Origin: Diphasiastrum complanatum
Lineage: Eukaryota > Streptophyta > Lycopodiopsida > Lycopodiales > Lycopodiaceae
Length of the DNA stretch: 64,000 nucleotides
Direction: 5' to 3'
Assembly: GCA_029204225.1 (NCBI GenBank)
Contig: CM055102.1
Coordinates: 50,435,918-50,499,917, forward strand
This document shows positions 1 to 12,439 of this stretch, piece after piece (position 1 is the stretch's first letter; each line of letters starts with the position of its first letter). The position numbers were made by a program, and so were the translations under genes. The notes under the pieces were generated by a model. The model saw nothing but the letters and a program-made list of their open reading frames with translations, did not search any database and was not told the origin of the DNA.

Positions 1-193
1 CTGTGGAGGTGGTGGTAGTTAGTTGTGGTGGTGCAGTGCATTGCCTGGTGGCAGGAGGACTAGATGAGGACGGGGCTACACCACACATGCGTTTGCTGGC
101 CATTGTGTCAGTAATTGCGGGTTGAGTGGAGGTGGATGCGATAGATGGAGGGTATAGGTTAGTGTGTGGAACGGTGGCAGAAAGAACAGAGGA

Positions 194-685
194 TCAATTA
201 AATCCTCGCACCTTCTCCTCAAGAAGTGCATAGGCAAAGTTACATAGCAGTGGTCTTGCTGCCATGCAGTCGCGCTTGTTAGATTTGATGGCGATGGAGA
301 GTTCATGCAATAGGAAGGTATGCCAATTGTATGGCACCACCGAGGGGTTCAAGAACTCCATGAAAGATTCCACGATCTAGTTGAGCAGCGTGGACTGTAT
401 GCAGTCCTTGCAAAAAGTCAAAACAACTAAGAAGTTGTTCAAAAAGTAGGTAGCTGCTTGGATTACAGGATCGTTGATAGCCTCTATCAAGTACCCGTTG
501 TTAGTCTTGACTGGGAGCTCAAGGGTGCTAGCCATTACATACAGTTTAATGAGGTTTTTGGCCTGGCGATGGGAGATGGGTTGGTGATCATCAAACACTA
601 TGCCAACGGTGACCATGGAGGTAGCGTTGATGTGTACCTTGTACGTGGTAGCTTGGTACAAGATATGAAAACATGACTTCGGCAT
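194..685 (-). pseudogene. Unrecognised decayed ORF
   Basis: An open frame of 102 codons runs from a Met at 685 to a stop at 377-379, and the same frame stays open for 60 more codons to a stop at 194-196. The internal TAG is therefore probably a mutation in a longer ORF. The translation is of ordinary soluble composition, with no signal peptide, membrane segment or zinc finger. I do not recognise the family. It lies 1.4 kb beyond the 3' end of a minus-strand gypsy pol and has the same orientation, so it could be an extra retroelement ORF, but nothing links them directly. Chance openness is possible. Confidence 0.3.
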
Positions 686-689
686 GTCC

Positions 690-2070
690 CAGGTGGCGTA
701 GGCATGAGCGCGAGATCCATCTTGATGTCAGAAGAGAATCGCGCCGGGTAAAAGCCCATTGCTTCGAGGAGGGGGCCAACAGTTTGAAGCCAAGTTTAAT
801 CAAGGCATCAGACGGCATGGCCCAAATCTAGGTGGTAGAAGGTATCTCCATTGGATAACCTTCTTGGTGCTAGTGTCGTCAGTAGAGGATGAAGATGTTA
901 GATGGATGGTACGGACTGTTAAAGATGGAAACGTAAAAAGGTGAAAAGGCACTCAAAAAAATAAAAAAGATGTCAAAAAGAACTAAAGACTTAAAAACTA
1001 GAAAAAGGCAGAAATCATGAATATGCAAGTGGAAATGGAAAAACTGAGTGTAGAGCAAGTAGCTGCAAGGCAAATGAAGGTGTGTGAAAAGTTTCATTGC
1101 AAATGGAGAACTTGAAAATTTTGGCAGAGCTTCGCTGGATGAAGTGCTAAATGACTCAAATTCTACCCTTGTATAGCAGAATTTAGAGGGTGTATAAGGC
1201 AAAGTGCACTTTCTCCAACTCAATTCCAACCAAAATTTTGCAAAGATGTTCTTCACAATATTCTAAGACCTCAGAGAAGTTTGCGAAGGTTCAAAAGGTG
1301 ATTTGATTGCCCTGCAAAGGTTCTTCAAAGGTTCAGACTATTTGCGAAGGTTCAACCCTCGCAGGAGATGATCTCTCACACAACTTGCTCCAGATAATGA
1401 ATTTTCAAGATCATACCATTTAGATAGGCTAATTTCACTACTATGATTCCATTCGTGCATTCTACGAAGGTTGATTTGTTGATTTTGATGCTCTACAAAG
1501 GTTCCAAAGATTCTACCTTCCTGAACCCTTGAAGACACTCAAATTTGATGATTCTTCCATCGGTAACTCTCATAGAGATTTTTCTAGATGCATTTGAGTC
1601 AGATCTAATGACTGATAAAGTTTCAAGAGTTAGTTCCCAAGGGATCTCAAAAAATCATGGAAAATGTGCTCTTTTTTAGTGTTTTTTGATAATATCTCGA
1701 GATTCTCTGATCCTAAACTCTTGCAGACTGGTATACCATTGCATCCAAGTCAGATCTGACTATAAAGAGTTCATTCTCTGGGAATTTTGATGGACATTTG
1801 ATAGCTGACCCATCAGTTTAAGTGAAATTTGTCTTTATTTTGCTACGTTTTCTTGAGATCGATGTCTCAATTTGCAAGAATGGAGGCTGATTGATGTAAT
1901 ATGATGATATACTTTCTTGTTGATCCTATTTGGATCTAGATCTCACTTGGATATGGTCATATGCTATCAAATTTTATCAAATCTGGCTTGATCAAACTAC
2001 ATTTCTCTAGATCTGCCTTAAAGGTGGACTATTTGTGACTAGTCATCGACATCCTTGATCTGTTTCACTG
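690..2070. repeat. Non-coding DNA with GCGAAGGTT motifs
   Basis: No gene seen. Between about 1270 and 1520 short words such as TTTGCGAAGGTTC, AAAGGTTC and ACCCTCGCAG recur every few tens of bases. The same vocabulary in the other orientation appears at 17.0-17.8 kb (ACCTTCGCA, AACCCTCGCA). It sits just beyond the 3' end of a minus-strand gypsy pol, so it may be the untranslated region or LTR of that family. LTR borders were not found. Confidence 0.35.
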
Positions 2071-2074
2071 TGGT

Positions 2075-2774
2075 GGCCAGTACTTATGCAACCGGCTACC
2101 ATTGATGGGCATGTCAAATGGCATCCCATCTAACTACTCAAGGTTCACGGCTCCATGGCTAAGGATCTCCTTTATTCGAAATGGGCCTTCGTCTCTGAGC
2201 TTCAATTTTTTTTTATCGCCTTGCTTTTGTACATGAGGACCATATCTCTAGATTGAAGATCTTTTTTGTGCAACCGGTGATCATGCCATGCCTTGCATTG
2301 TTCTTTCTCAGTTGCCAATACATGCACATCTAGTAAGCACGTCTCACAAAGTTCATGTAGTGCTTCACGACGATCATTGACTATCTCCACCGGGCATCCG
2401 AAGCGCACAATGATATTTTCATACAGAAACTTGGTAGTTGCTTGAGTGTCGGTTGTTCGCACTGCCTTGGTTTTAACCCACTTGGTAAGGTAATTTGTGG
2501 CCATGATAATATATTGGACTTGTGAACTTCTTGCGGCAGGATGAATTGGACCGATATAGTCCAATCCCCACTTCTCGAATGGTGCTTGAGCTAGAACTGG
2601 ATGTAAAAGATCATAGTTCAACCTTGTCGGCCTCCTAGCTCTCTGGCACATTTTGCACTTCTTCAAGTATTCATCCATATCCTTATGAATCGCTGGCAAC
2701 CAGCATCCTGATTGCAAGATCTTGCAAACTATAATGTCAGATGCAAAATGACTACCATCCATGCCTTCATGCAA
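2075..2774 (-). pseudogene. Gypsy integrase with internal deletion
   Basis: The frame 2774-2202 opens in the HH-CC zinc domain (CKMCQRARRP) and enters the catalytic core (KWGLDYIGPI, first Asp; GCPVEIVNDR, second Asp). It then jumps directly to a C-terminal segment (LATEKEQCKAWHD). The stretch that should carry the catalytic Glu is missing, so the DDE triad is incomplete. Beyond 2202 the other frame gives GPFRIKEILSHGAVNLE and NGSRLHKYW, typical of the gypsy integrase C-terminus, ending near 2075. The deletion did not disturb the frame. Confidence 0.8.
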
Positions 2775-2830
2775 AATTGAGATAATCTAGGTGGCCTCAT
2801 GTGGAAGAATACATCTCCGAATGGTCCTCT

Positions 2831-3280
2831 TCAATATAATTGGCCAGCAATCAGTTGATAAGGTCTAGTTTTTAGAATCAGTTTTTGAAATTCCGTCTTG
2901 GGTAAAGATTTATCCAGTTGGCCCCGCATTAGATATTCAACTATATCTGCGGCCCATTCAGGTATAGTGTCAATATAAAACAAGACAGCGTTAGGTAACT
3001 CATCATTAGGTAGGGCTGTAGTTTTCTTTCTCTTGATTTGCAACACATGATCCGCCATATAATGTTGCTTTCCCTTGTGAACCACTATCTGAAAATCAAA
3101 CTCCAACAATAGAAGTAACCAACGAGTGATTCTCCCTGTGTTGCAAGTTTTATTAACAAGATATAGCAAGGATTGATGGTCCGTATAAAAAGAAAAATGT
3201 GTGGCCATCAAATAATGCCGAAATTTCTTAACCACATAAATCATAGTCAGTGCCTCTCGCTTTGTGGTCAAATAATTCAT
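2831..3280 (-). pseudogene. Gypsy RNase H
   Basis: This 149-codon frame starts inside the RNase H domain. It shows the plant gypsy series YLTTKREALTMIYVVKKFRHYL, then FYTDHQSLLYL and GRITRWLLLLLEFDF, the core of the RNase HI fold with the E and D residues of the active site. The tail (WAADIVEYL) leads towards the integrase zinc finger. The first acidic strand of the domain lies upstream in another frame. In an intact element it degrades the RNA strand during reverse transcription. Confidence 0.85.
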
Positions 3281-3517
3281 CTCTAAGTCACTAAGTTGTT
3301 GGCTAGCAAATCAGATTGGGAAATCCTTTTTGTGTTTTCCTTGCTGGGTTAAGATAGCTCCCACTACATACTTCGATGCATCTGTATGCACATGAAACTC
3401 TATGGAGCAATTGGATGGGCGTAGTATTGGCGCTAAAACCAATGCATCTTTAAGATTCTGGAAAGCCTGTAGGGCTTCCTCAGTCTAATGTGGTTCCGTT
3501 GTGAGTTTGTAGATTGT

Positions 3518-4112
3518 TCATGCTAACTCCGCAAAGTCTAAAATGAAGATTTGGTAGTATTTAGTGTGACCCATGAATATGTAGACTCTGCGGATCGTTC
3601 CTGGTGGTGGCAGATCGACAATGATCCTTATCTTTGACAAGTCCATGGCAATCTTGTGTCTGGATACTATATGGCCAAGGATTAGGCCATGTGTCACCCA
3701 AAACTGACACTTCTCTAGGTTCAAGGATATCTGATATTCGCGACATTTCTTTAGCACCTTTTCCAAATTGGATAAATGTTCCGAGTTCAGTCCGTGCACG
3801 CACAGATCATCCAAGAAAATCTCCAAATTTTTTTGCAAGTACTCTTTGAATGCCACTTGCATAACTCGTTAAAAAGTACTTAGGGCATTGCAAAGTCCCT
3901 ACGACATCACCTTGTAGGCATAGGTTTCCCATTTCATGGCAAAAGCTATATTGCGGCGCTATTTTCACCTGGTTGTAGTTGTTGAAACCGTCCAGGAGAC
4001 TATAAGCTTCTGCTCCTGCTACTCTATCTAGAACACTTTTGATAAATGGTAAGAGAAAATGATCCTTCTTGGTGACTGCATTTAACGCTTTCAGGTTCAC
4101 ACAGATACACAT
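3518..4112 (-). pseudogene. Gypsy reverse transcriptase
   Basis: Two overlapping frames (4112-3807 and 3862-3518) together cover the RT palm and thumb. The first includes YSLLDGFNNYNQVKI, the gypsy version of RT block A with its catalytic Asp. The second includes IFLDDLCVHG, where the usual F/Y-x-DD core has become FLDD. The change of frame lies near 3840. RT copies element RNA into DNA in cytoplasmic particles. This one is inactive because of the frameshift and the missing N-terminal part. Confidence 0.85.
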
Positions 4113-4694
4113 TTGGTGTGCTCAATTTCATAAATGAAATCTGCATCTAGCAGTTTCTTCAGCTCTTGCTTGATCAACTTTGTATAGTTCTGGTTGCAGT
4201 GATAGTAACGGCTCACCTTGGGATTGCTCCATCCACCAAGGGTATGGTATGCTAGACTATGGTTGGTGGGATACCCTTTAGTTCGCTATAATTCCACGCG
4301 AAACATTCTTTGTATTCCACCAACAATGAGCGTAGTCTTTTGAATTGAGTGGGTGTTCATTGTTCTCCCACATGCATCATATTTTCTTTTTCACCTAGCT
4401 CAGCTAGATTCATTGGTTGCTTTTGCGTAGGTACTTCGAAGACTTGCTCCGTTGGTTCCTGATTTTGATCAGGTTCTCTTTGAGCTTGCGGCATCATGAT
4501 TATTACGTCATCTAAGATATATTTCTTGAAGGGGGGATTCCTCCTTCAGCATATTGATCTTAGCCCGACTTGTAATCTCTGGATTATCAGTCATCTGTGA
4601 GGAGGATGACGTTGCATCTAGGTCCATTCGGACCGACTTCAAGGAGTCCAACACTTTATTTTTTTCTTTTTTGCTCACGTAGTTGGGTTCATTC

Positions 4695-5350
4695 TGAAGA
4701 AACAAAATGTTTCTGTTACCAAAGCTCTGTTAGCTTTCAACTCCAACTTGACAAAAAAACACAAACGTGATATATTCTCAAAAGAAAAATGTTCGCAACA
4801 CAACAGGAGAAGGTCAAACGACACGAAAAAGGAGAAGGTCAAACTTCGCGACACGAAGCGACATGAAAATCTTCGCAACACTTTCAACCCTCACACTCCA
4901 AAGGATCAAGAAGATCAAACAAATACCATGAAGTACAAATCCCTGATCAACGGAAGAGCATTAGGATGTGCTTAACCCACCACTCTTGTAATCCATGATT
5001 ATTTATAGATTGTTTAATCTATTTAATCAGATATGCTGCTCTGAATATATGCAATTGCTAGATGCATCAAACAGAAGCATATAGACAACATACATAATAG
5101 AAGTCCATCTATGAGCGAGACAACTGTAAGCAAGATCCACAGAGACTCAAAAAGTCTGCTAGTAAGTGAGACACTATTCACAGGAGAACACCGCTTCTCT
5201 CATGCCAATGCGCTGTGTGGGTCTATCAGACAGTGCTTGAAACAAAGAGGATCAATAGATGATGTTGTAGCTATCATGCACATATCATTCTAAATCTTGT
5301 CTGATCTCGAATGAATTACTGTCTACTATTGCTCGTGTATCTCATTCACC
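4695..5350 (+). repeat. Truncated LTR of the copia M family
   Basis: It begins TGAAGAAACAAAATGTTTCT, nearly the same start as the complete LTR at 61296, including the small palindrome AGAAACA-AAA-TGTTTCT. Similarity resumes further in: the CACTGTTCACAGGAGA-type block and the CAATGCGCTGTGTGG block near 5200 match CACGCTAGCGCACTGCGTGG near 61940. Similarity fades at about 5350, where AT-rich old gypsy sequence starts, so the 3' part of the LTR is missing. It interrupts the minus-strand gypsy pol. Internal sequence and second LTR are absent. Confidence 0.7.
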
Positions 5351-5359
5351 TGTTTTGTT

Positions 5360-8300
5360 GGTTGACATCTATCAGTAAGTTTAGATTTTGCATGGAACCT
5401 TAGTACCTTAGTTTTCGAAATCAAGCAGTTTTAATCGGATTTTTTTTTTAAGACTTCATTCTAAACCAATCTTGAGAAATGATGGTAATGGTACGATTCT
5501 CAAGCATGTACCCGATAAAAGGATTTGATTCCTAGGTATTATGCTATTTAATCCACTTAACTCCAGAGTGACGGTACTCTTTGTAAATTGAGTTAAATGG
5601 TGCTTGTTTTTTTCTTTCTGATCGGTAAAATGCCGATGGTTTTGTTTTTTCCTTCTAATTGAAATTGATTATTAGTGGACGGATGAGTAAAAGCTTTTGA
5701 AATACTTGTTAAAGTAATTAATTGGAATAAAATGGATAATATTTGGAGGTAGTTTTTTATTCAACAAAATTTTGTGTCGAATATAGGAAAAGAAGTACCC
5801 GAATCCAAATTTTATGTATTTTTTTCTTAATTACAGACAACTTTAATGAAGTAATTCGTAAGCTAGTTGAATGAAAAGGAAAAACAATCCAATTTTATTG
5901 GAAAAATTGTAATAATAGGAATTAAAAAAATTGATTCGATTTCCAATTAAATCCTATGGGAAGTTATATTCAAAGATCATACTAGTATTGTTTTTTATAC
6001 TAGTAAATGATTTTTGGTAAATCAGTTATTCAGTCCAGGTATAGGATAGAAATAAAATTGTTTTAGATTTTTTCATACAGTAATTAATTTTAAACATTTA
6101 CCAATGTAGTTACGTCTTCTTAGTGGCTTAGCTGAAAAAACATTTTCAAGGAACTGAAAATTCTAAGGAGGGAAGAAGTGTTGACATCAGTGGTACTAAG
6201 TGTGATCAGAAAATGTATTTTGCAATTAGAATTTTGGTAAATAATAGCTTCATACTGGATATCAATTTCTTGGATAGAATTCATTTAGTTAAATTCACAA
6301 CTAATATCTTTGTGACCATTCAGTTATCTGTAGTTTTGGATGACAATTGTGATGTTAGAAGTGGAATCTAATACATGGATTACATTGGATCTGTTAAGTA
6401 ATAGAAACTTGGCCCTAAAGTTAATGCTCTTGGATCCATGGGGATTCGAGCTTATCAGTAATCTTGAAGGATTAGAATGTAATGTTGAACCATGTTAATT
6501 CTTCTGTTAAAATCACATGATCAGGTGTGGATTTGTGGTATCCATCTGATAGGCATGTCAGTCATCCAAATAAATGGATTCTCCCGTGTTTTGGGAACAA
6601 GAGATAATATCTTATATGGATTGTAGAACAACTAATATCAGATAAGGTGGTTAAGTATTTCCTGGAAGGAAAAGCTGACGGTATTGGACATCAATAATTT
6701 TGAAAAAGAAATTCTAGGACTGTAAAAATCTGACAATCAATGGTGTATTTTAGTACCTAGTCACGATATGGGAAAAAAAAAATCATTGATCAAATGTGGA
6801 GAATTTTGGAAAATTTTGAGGTTTAATCTAGATCCAAATGTGGTATCTCGCTATTTACGAAATCATAGGCCCTTAAATCTATTTCTCACTTTATTAATTA
6901 GTCCTTTACTTCTTAGTAATTTCTTGAATATTAGACATTGAACTAGTTTATATGATTCTTTCCAACATGAAGTTATTCTTCTGAAAGACTATTATGTCAT
7001 ATAAAATACTACTTGTGTGAATAAATTGGAAATTCAAATAAATTCTAAGGTCAAAATGTTTCAATTTCTTAAACCTAGGATATCTTTGTTGCATAGATAG
7101 ATTTTAGTGGAATGATTGTACTGTCACTCGGGTTGAAAATATTTAATGGAGAAATTCTGTTTGTAATAGAGTGACTCCTTTTATGGAATGCACTTATTAT
7201 TGACTTTTCATGGATTTGGATATTTTTGTATATCATCTTTCTAGTAACTTTTATCGAAATTGAAAATTTCTCTTAAAGGAGAGGTGAAGTGATGGGATAA
7301 AATTCTATGTGAGAATCTATGAGCTGCATAGTTTTCGAAAGAGAACCACCTGTGGTATAGAAATGAGATTTTTTTGGAAGTAATTTCAGATAGATTCAAG
7401 GTAAGATACCTAATTGGAACTTTTTGAATAAGAGAAATTCTCTAGGGATTGTGTGGACAATCTGGAATTAGAGCAGGTTTGAAATTTGAATCATTGAGTA
7501 ACATATGTGGGTTCTGGAGGAATCTACCCTATAAGTATGTGTTTATGTACTGGGTCATAGTGAGATAATTAAGATATGTGCACAATTAATCTTGTATGAA
7601 TCTATTACATATTCCTGGTTACTAGGTCTATTTACTTAACCTAGTTGGTGAACATGAACATATGATCAAGTATTGTTTTGACAGATACTTGCAGAGTTAA
7701 CAAATCTTTGTATGGAAGATTTATGGATTAACTTATAAATGATTTGGGTAAGGATCTAAATGTGGTGTCATACTAGTATAATTGAATTCGTCACCTAGAC
7801 ATTTGAGATTTCTGGATCATTGGGAATAAACTTGAGTACTTGATTACTCTTGGATGAATTTAATCGATAAAACGATCAGTGTAATGTGGATTCGATGGTT
7901 TTGAATCATATTGCTTGTAAGATGCATGATTAGTGAATCATTTGGGTTTATCAGTTAAAATTATGTGCATTGGATATACAGTATTCTTGGGATAGAGTAT
8001 CTCCTAGTTAAAGAATAGACTCATCTCATTAGTGATTGTCTCCCAGAGTGCTCATTAGGATAACAAATCATAACGAATCCGAGAATAATAAGTGAATTGA
8101 TATTCAACAAGATTTTGGGTATCTAGATTTGATTCTAGACGATAATCTAAAGATTTTTGTAGTTGAAGATGATTGCCATTATCAATTTGATAAGGCTTTT
8201 TGTCTTTAATTAACAGTGGTTTATGGAACTTGAATCTCGCACTTCAGTTAAAGTATCCTGTTTGGAGAGTATTCCTAAAATCCAGTATTTTTCTGTTGGG

Positions 8301-9245
8301 AAAGATTTTAAAATGATTTTTACCTTTTCTAAGTTATGTTAAACATATACTCCAGTATTTATGATTGACGAATCATACAAATCTAAATATTTATGGTTGA
8401 CGGATCATAAATAGTTACTTAATTGTTGTTAGTGGATTATAAGGAATTGATTCTTAAGTGTGACGATTAAGTCTTGATTTATTAATTGAGTGACAATTCA
8501 GATCAGTGTTTTAAATCTCTTTACTCCAGTATTTTAATTGAGAACCTATGGGTCTCACAAACATTCTCACAAAGTAAATTATTTTACTTGCAGAGAGTTT
8601 AATTAATCTAGTGGATGCTATTCTACTACAGTTTATGGTCTACAGATGCTCGAGTACAGTTTTTTCTTTTGATAAGATATCCAGATATCATAGGGGATAG
8701 ACAAATCTATTAAAATAAATGGGTGCTATTTTCTTGCATTTGATGCTAGAAACATGAGCATTTAACTCAAAAGAGTCTCTGAGATACTCAGAGTTGAGTT
8801 TTATACATTCTATATTTTAATGATTCTCCTAGAGATTCTAGTTGAATGAATTATTATATCTTAGAATTGGATTCTTAGGATATTTGTACTTGGAAGTTAT
8901 AATTATTATTTGTTCTTTAACTTTATTCTCCTAGGTTAGGTAATACTTCACCCAGTGATTCATGTAAGTGTTTTACATGAAGGTGATGTTACTAACTTGT
9001 GTTGAGTGTAACCTAGTTGAGGAAATATATCTCTTAGTATACTTTTCAAACTAGAGTTTGTACTCCAGAGCAAAGATTAACGGTTGAAAATAGTTTTTCT
9101 TTGAGTACTTGTTTGATAAGTAAGTCTAATTAAGGATAATGAATTTCTAGGTTAATATTGGAAGTTAAAAGAACTGTTCATGTAATTCTTTCAGGTTTTG
9201 AGGAGCTTCTAAGGAGAGAAGCAGTTTAAAAAGGGAAGAATGCTA
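5360..9245 (+). mobile_element. Very old, decayed gypsy-like element
   Basis: About 3.9 kb of AT-rich sequence without a long ORF. I see only islands of resemblance. Near 6570-6700 the words TGGGAACA and GGATTGTAGAACAACTAAT recall the gypsy RT segment around the DYR(A/T)LN motif. At 8950-8985 the codons for HPVIHVSVLHE match the end of chromovirus-type integrases (HPVFHVSxLK). A purine-rich AAAAAGGGAAGAATG at 9229-9243 would suit a polypurine tract. If right, the element reads on the plus strand and ends where the copia A LTR starts. Sequence decay makes this tentative. Confidence 0.4.
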
Positions 9246-9250
9246 TGGCC

Positions 9251-10107
9251 TGTTAAAATATCACTTCCAACTTGCTGTACCTCTTGTAGATCTCAAGCTA
9301 TTTGAGCTTGATAGGATCTCACACGTGTGGAGTCTATTCCCACGTGTGAAAGAATGTACATAAGTCATTTTTATTAAGTTAGATTGATTTTAGCTTGACC
9401 TACACTAGTGTGAAATTGACCTTTGAGTAGAATCTTGAAAAATATGGTCAAATTGGTCAAACTTTGTGTAAATAGATTGGACTTCCATGTGAATGAGTTA
9501 TTACTCACACATGTCAAGATACCATTCACATGTGTGGATAAGCTTCTAGAAGATAAGATAGGAAGATTCCATTAGATCCTATTTTATAGGAAATATTCCT
9601 ATAAATGTGGAAGACTAGCTTTTTGTTTTCTAGCCAAAGAGAATAGTCAACTTTGGAAAATGAGCAGATATGGCTCCCATTGGTGGATCCGGATGCCTAG
9701 GCACTCTTCACATGTGTGAAGGCTTGCTGGATAGTACACAACTCGTGGATGTACTTGATTAATAAAGAGATCAACCAAATCAATAACAAGTTGATGTGAG
9801 ATTGGCAAATTCTAGTTCTGTTGAGATTTCCACATTTGTCTTGAGTTTTGATGAATGAAATACATTTGTAAGTTAATGTACTTTACTCTCTATAAATAGG
9901 CCATATAGGTATTGTCCTCCACACGTGTGAGGCTGCCCATCCATGTGTTTGATCATTTGATCCATTGCTCTTGCTTAAATCATAGTGTAAAGCATCTAGA
10001 TCAAGATCTAACATCTAGAACTTGATAGATCTTTGGATTAAGAAATCAATAACTCTTAATGATTGATAGTACAATTAATATTTGTCCTATTTCTCTGAAA
10101 ATTGACA
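9251..10107 (+). repeat. 5' LTR of copia A
   Basis: The LTR starts TGTTAAAATATC and ends TTGACA immediately before a primer binding site, giving 857 bp. It shares several blocks with the LTRs of copia B at 32.7 and 37.4 kb, such as the CCATTGCTCTTGCTTAAAT block near 9960 and the CACTCTTCACATGTGTGAAG block near 9705. It carries five G-box-like palindromes (CACACGTGTG or its CACATGTG decay products) near 9330, 9350, 9530, 9710 and 9920. A TATA box lies at 9891. No matching 3' LTR was found. Confidence 0.75.
9891..9898 (+). promoter_or_regulatory. TATA box in copia A LTR
   Basis: TATAAATA in the context CTCTATAAATAGG, about 215 bp before the LTR end. That position suits a U3/R promoter, and a CCACACGTGTGAGG palindrome follows about 25 bp downstream, near the expected start site. 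Function is inferred from position only. Confidence 0.6.
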
Positions 10108-10120
10108 TTATATCAGAGCC
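10108..10120 (+). other. Primer binding site of copia A (degenerate)
   Basis: TTATATCAGAGCC follows the LTR end directly and differs from the initiator tRNA-Met complement TGGTATCAGAGCC at two or three positions. Confidence 0.6.
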
Positions 10121-10289
10121 AAGCCTAAGAGTGATCTAAAAGATTAATAGTACTTGAAAAATCATTGACAATTTGTTGTTTTTGAGTTCTAATTGAGAGG
10201 GCGAGTTCAAAGAGAGAAGTAACATCATTGTTTTTGGTCAAGATCGATTTGTGGGCTACTGATGTACTGTCCACACGTGTGAAACCGTA

Positions 10290-11925
10290 CAACAACCTTC
10301 AAACCGAGCCTTCAAGGCTCACATACTTTGAGAAAGGGAAGCAAAGGGAAGACACATCTCCTTCTACCTCTTACTCTTTCTAACCACAATGCTTGAAGAG
10401 CCATCATGTTATGAAGCTGCAAGTAGATCACAAGTTTGGAGAGATGCAATGCAAGTAGAGTTTGATGCTTTGATAGATAATCAAACTTGGAATCTTGTAA
10501 ACCTTCCATATGGGAAGAAGCCACTTGCATGTAAGTGTATCTATAGATTAAAGTACAATCAAGATGGATCTATAAGTATGTACAAAGCTAGATTGGTTAC
10601 TAAGGGGTTTCTTCAAACTAAAGACATAGATTATGAAGAAACATTTGCTCCTGTAGCAAAACTTGTAACCATTAGATTGATCATTTGTATTGCTACTTTA
10701 TTCAAGTGGAATCTCTATCAAATGGATGTGACAAATGCTTTTTTGAATGGCTACTTGGAGGAGGAAATATGCATGTTGATACCCGAGGGCTTCATCAAGG
10801 ATGGTGAGGAGGACAAGGTTTGCCACTTAAGGAAGAGCCTATATGGCTTGAAGCAAGCACCTAGACTTGGTACTCTAGGTTGCATGATTTTCACTACTCT
10901 CTTGGCTTTGTGATTAGCTCTTATGAGCCTTCTTTGTACATCAAATGTAATGATGGAAAGATCATCATTTTAGTACTTTATGTTGATGATATCATATTGA
11001 CAGGAAATGATGGTGAAGGCATAAGAAATGTTAAAGTTTTCTTGTCTAGTGAATTCAAGATGGTAGATCTAGGACTTCTTAAGTTCATACTTGGAATAGA
11101 AGTTACTAGAGGTAGTGATTTTACTTTTATAAGTCAATCATAGTATGCTACTTCCATTCTTGAAAGGTTTGGCATAAAAGATTGTAATGGGATTGACACC
11201 CCTATGGAGCAAGCTTGTAAAGTTATTGATGATTGTGATGAAGCATCCTTTGAGGACATCACACTCTTTAGGAAGCTAATAGACTCCTTAATCTATTTGA
11301 CAATCACTAGACCAGATTTGAGTTATAGTGTAAGCAAGTTAAGTCAATATATGCAAGGTCCCTTGATGCATCATTGGAAAAGTGCCAAGAGAATGCTTAG
11401 ATATGTCTCTTATACTATATTTTTGGCATTCTCTATCAACAATCTAACTTGTACTTGAGAGCATTTTTGGATTCAGATTTTGCAGGAGATAAGATGGATA
11501 GAAAATCCATAAGTGCATTTGTCACTTTTCTTTGTGGAGGAGTGATATCTTGACTTTCCAAAAAGCAAGATACAATTTATCTTTCCTCTTGTGAAGCCGA
11601 GTACAAGGCATTGACCAACCAAAGGACTCATATGGCTAAGAAGAATTTTGGTAGAGCTTCAAGTGCTAAAGGCCGAGGAGATCCCTTGCATTTATTGTGA
11701 CAATCAAGCTTCTCAACAAATTGCTACCAATCAGATCTTCCATGCTAGAACAAAGCATATTGAGAAGGTGCAATCCTAGGAGGTTCAACTTCATCATGTG
11801 CCTTCATCCGAGTGCATAGCTGATATCTTAACCAAACCTTTGGCTAAAGATTCATTTTTCAAGTTAAGAGATGCTCTTGGAGTTGTAGATATGTGTACAA
11901 TAGACTTGCAATGTACTAGTGTCGA
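10290..11925 (+). pseudogene. Copia A RT-RNase H, gag to integrase deleted
   Basis: Coding similarity starts at 10290 with the linker between integrase and RT (EPSRLTY), only about 170 bp after the primer site. Gag, protease and integrase are therefore deleted. The RT frame from 10389 shows WRDAMQVEFDAL, YKARLVTKGF, MDVTNAFLNG and SLYGLKQAPR. A frameshift near 10870 precedes LYVDDIILTGND, the catalytic YVDD box. Further on are SLIYLTITRPDLSY and the RNase H end KAEEIPCIYCDNQAS and SSECIADILTKPL. There are stops at about 11143 and after 11455. Copia B has the same order in better shape. Non-autonomous and dead. Confidence 0.88.
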
Positions 11926-11929
11926 AACT

Positions 11930-12430
11930 CTTGTGCATATCCATGCTTTCCAGGTGTGTTCAAGCTTAAACCCTATTTTTGTTCAGAGTCTTAACTTGAA
12001 AGGGCAATTATGAAACTTAAAGAGTTATTTAAGCTACATATAAAAAATTTAAAGTTGGCTAGTATAGTCCTGAAAGAAGTGTTAGGGCATATCCATGCCA
12101 TGCTAACCCAGGAGACTATTACGACTCTTGCACAAATCCATGCATTCCAAAAACCCGAGCCAAAAAAAAATCTACAAAAATGTGTGTTAGGTTAAGCGAA
12201 ATATTATTGAAAGTACAAATATAAGTCATTGGATGTGGTATGGGATAGGTCATGATGCTTATATCAAGGCGAGAGACACAAAGAAACTGCTAATGTGAAG
12301 TATATGCTTGTTACACCTAGTAACAATACTATGTTTATCTTTCCTTGGTGAGGAGACTTCAACTATGTATAGATATAAGGCTCATACCTGAATCAAGGTG
12401 GATGTGTTTTCCTATCCGAATTTGAAAATC
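11930..12430. other. Unassigned segment after copia A
   Basis: A short plus-strand frame with repeated IHAF/HIHA words runs through 11900-12195, with CATATCCATGC recurring at about 11935 and 12090. No 3' LTR of copia A and no protein family could be recognised. Confidence 0.3.
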
Positions 12431-12439
12431 CACACAAGT

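Larger units (their letters stand above)
2075..4694 (-). mobile_element. Ty3/gypsy pol remnant
   Basis: Reading on the minus strand, reverse transcriptase, RNase H and integrase occur in that order, the arrangement of Ty3/gypsy retrotransposons. The right end of the visible pol is cut at 4694/4695, where a copia-type LTR fragment begins. Upstream of RT an acidic open stretch (about 4694-4370) probably belongs to the region between protease and RT. No LTR or primer site was found for this element. Frameshifts and stops separate every domain, so it cannot make a polyprotein. Confidence 0.85.

Noticed and set aside
10312-10530. Minus-strand ORF over the copia A RT start
   Set aside because: Shadow of the RT frame, which carries recognisable motifs.
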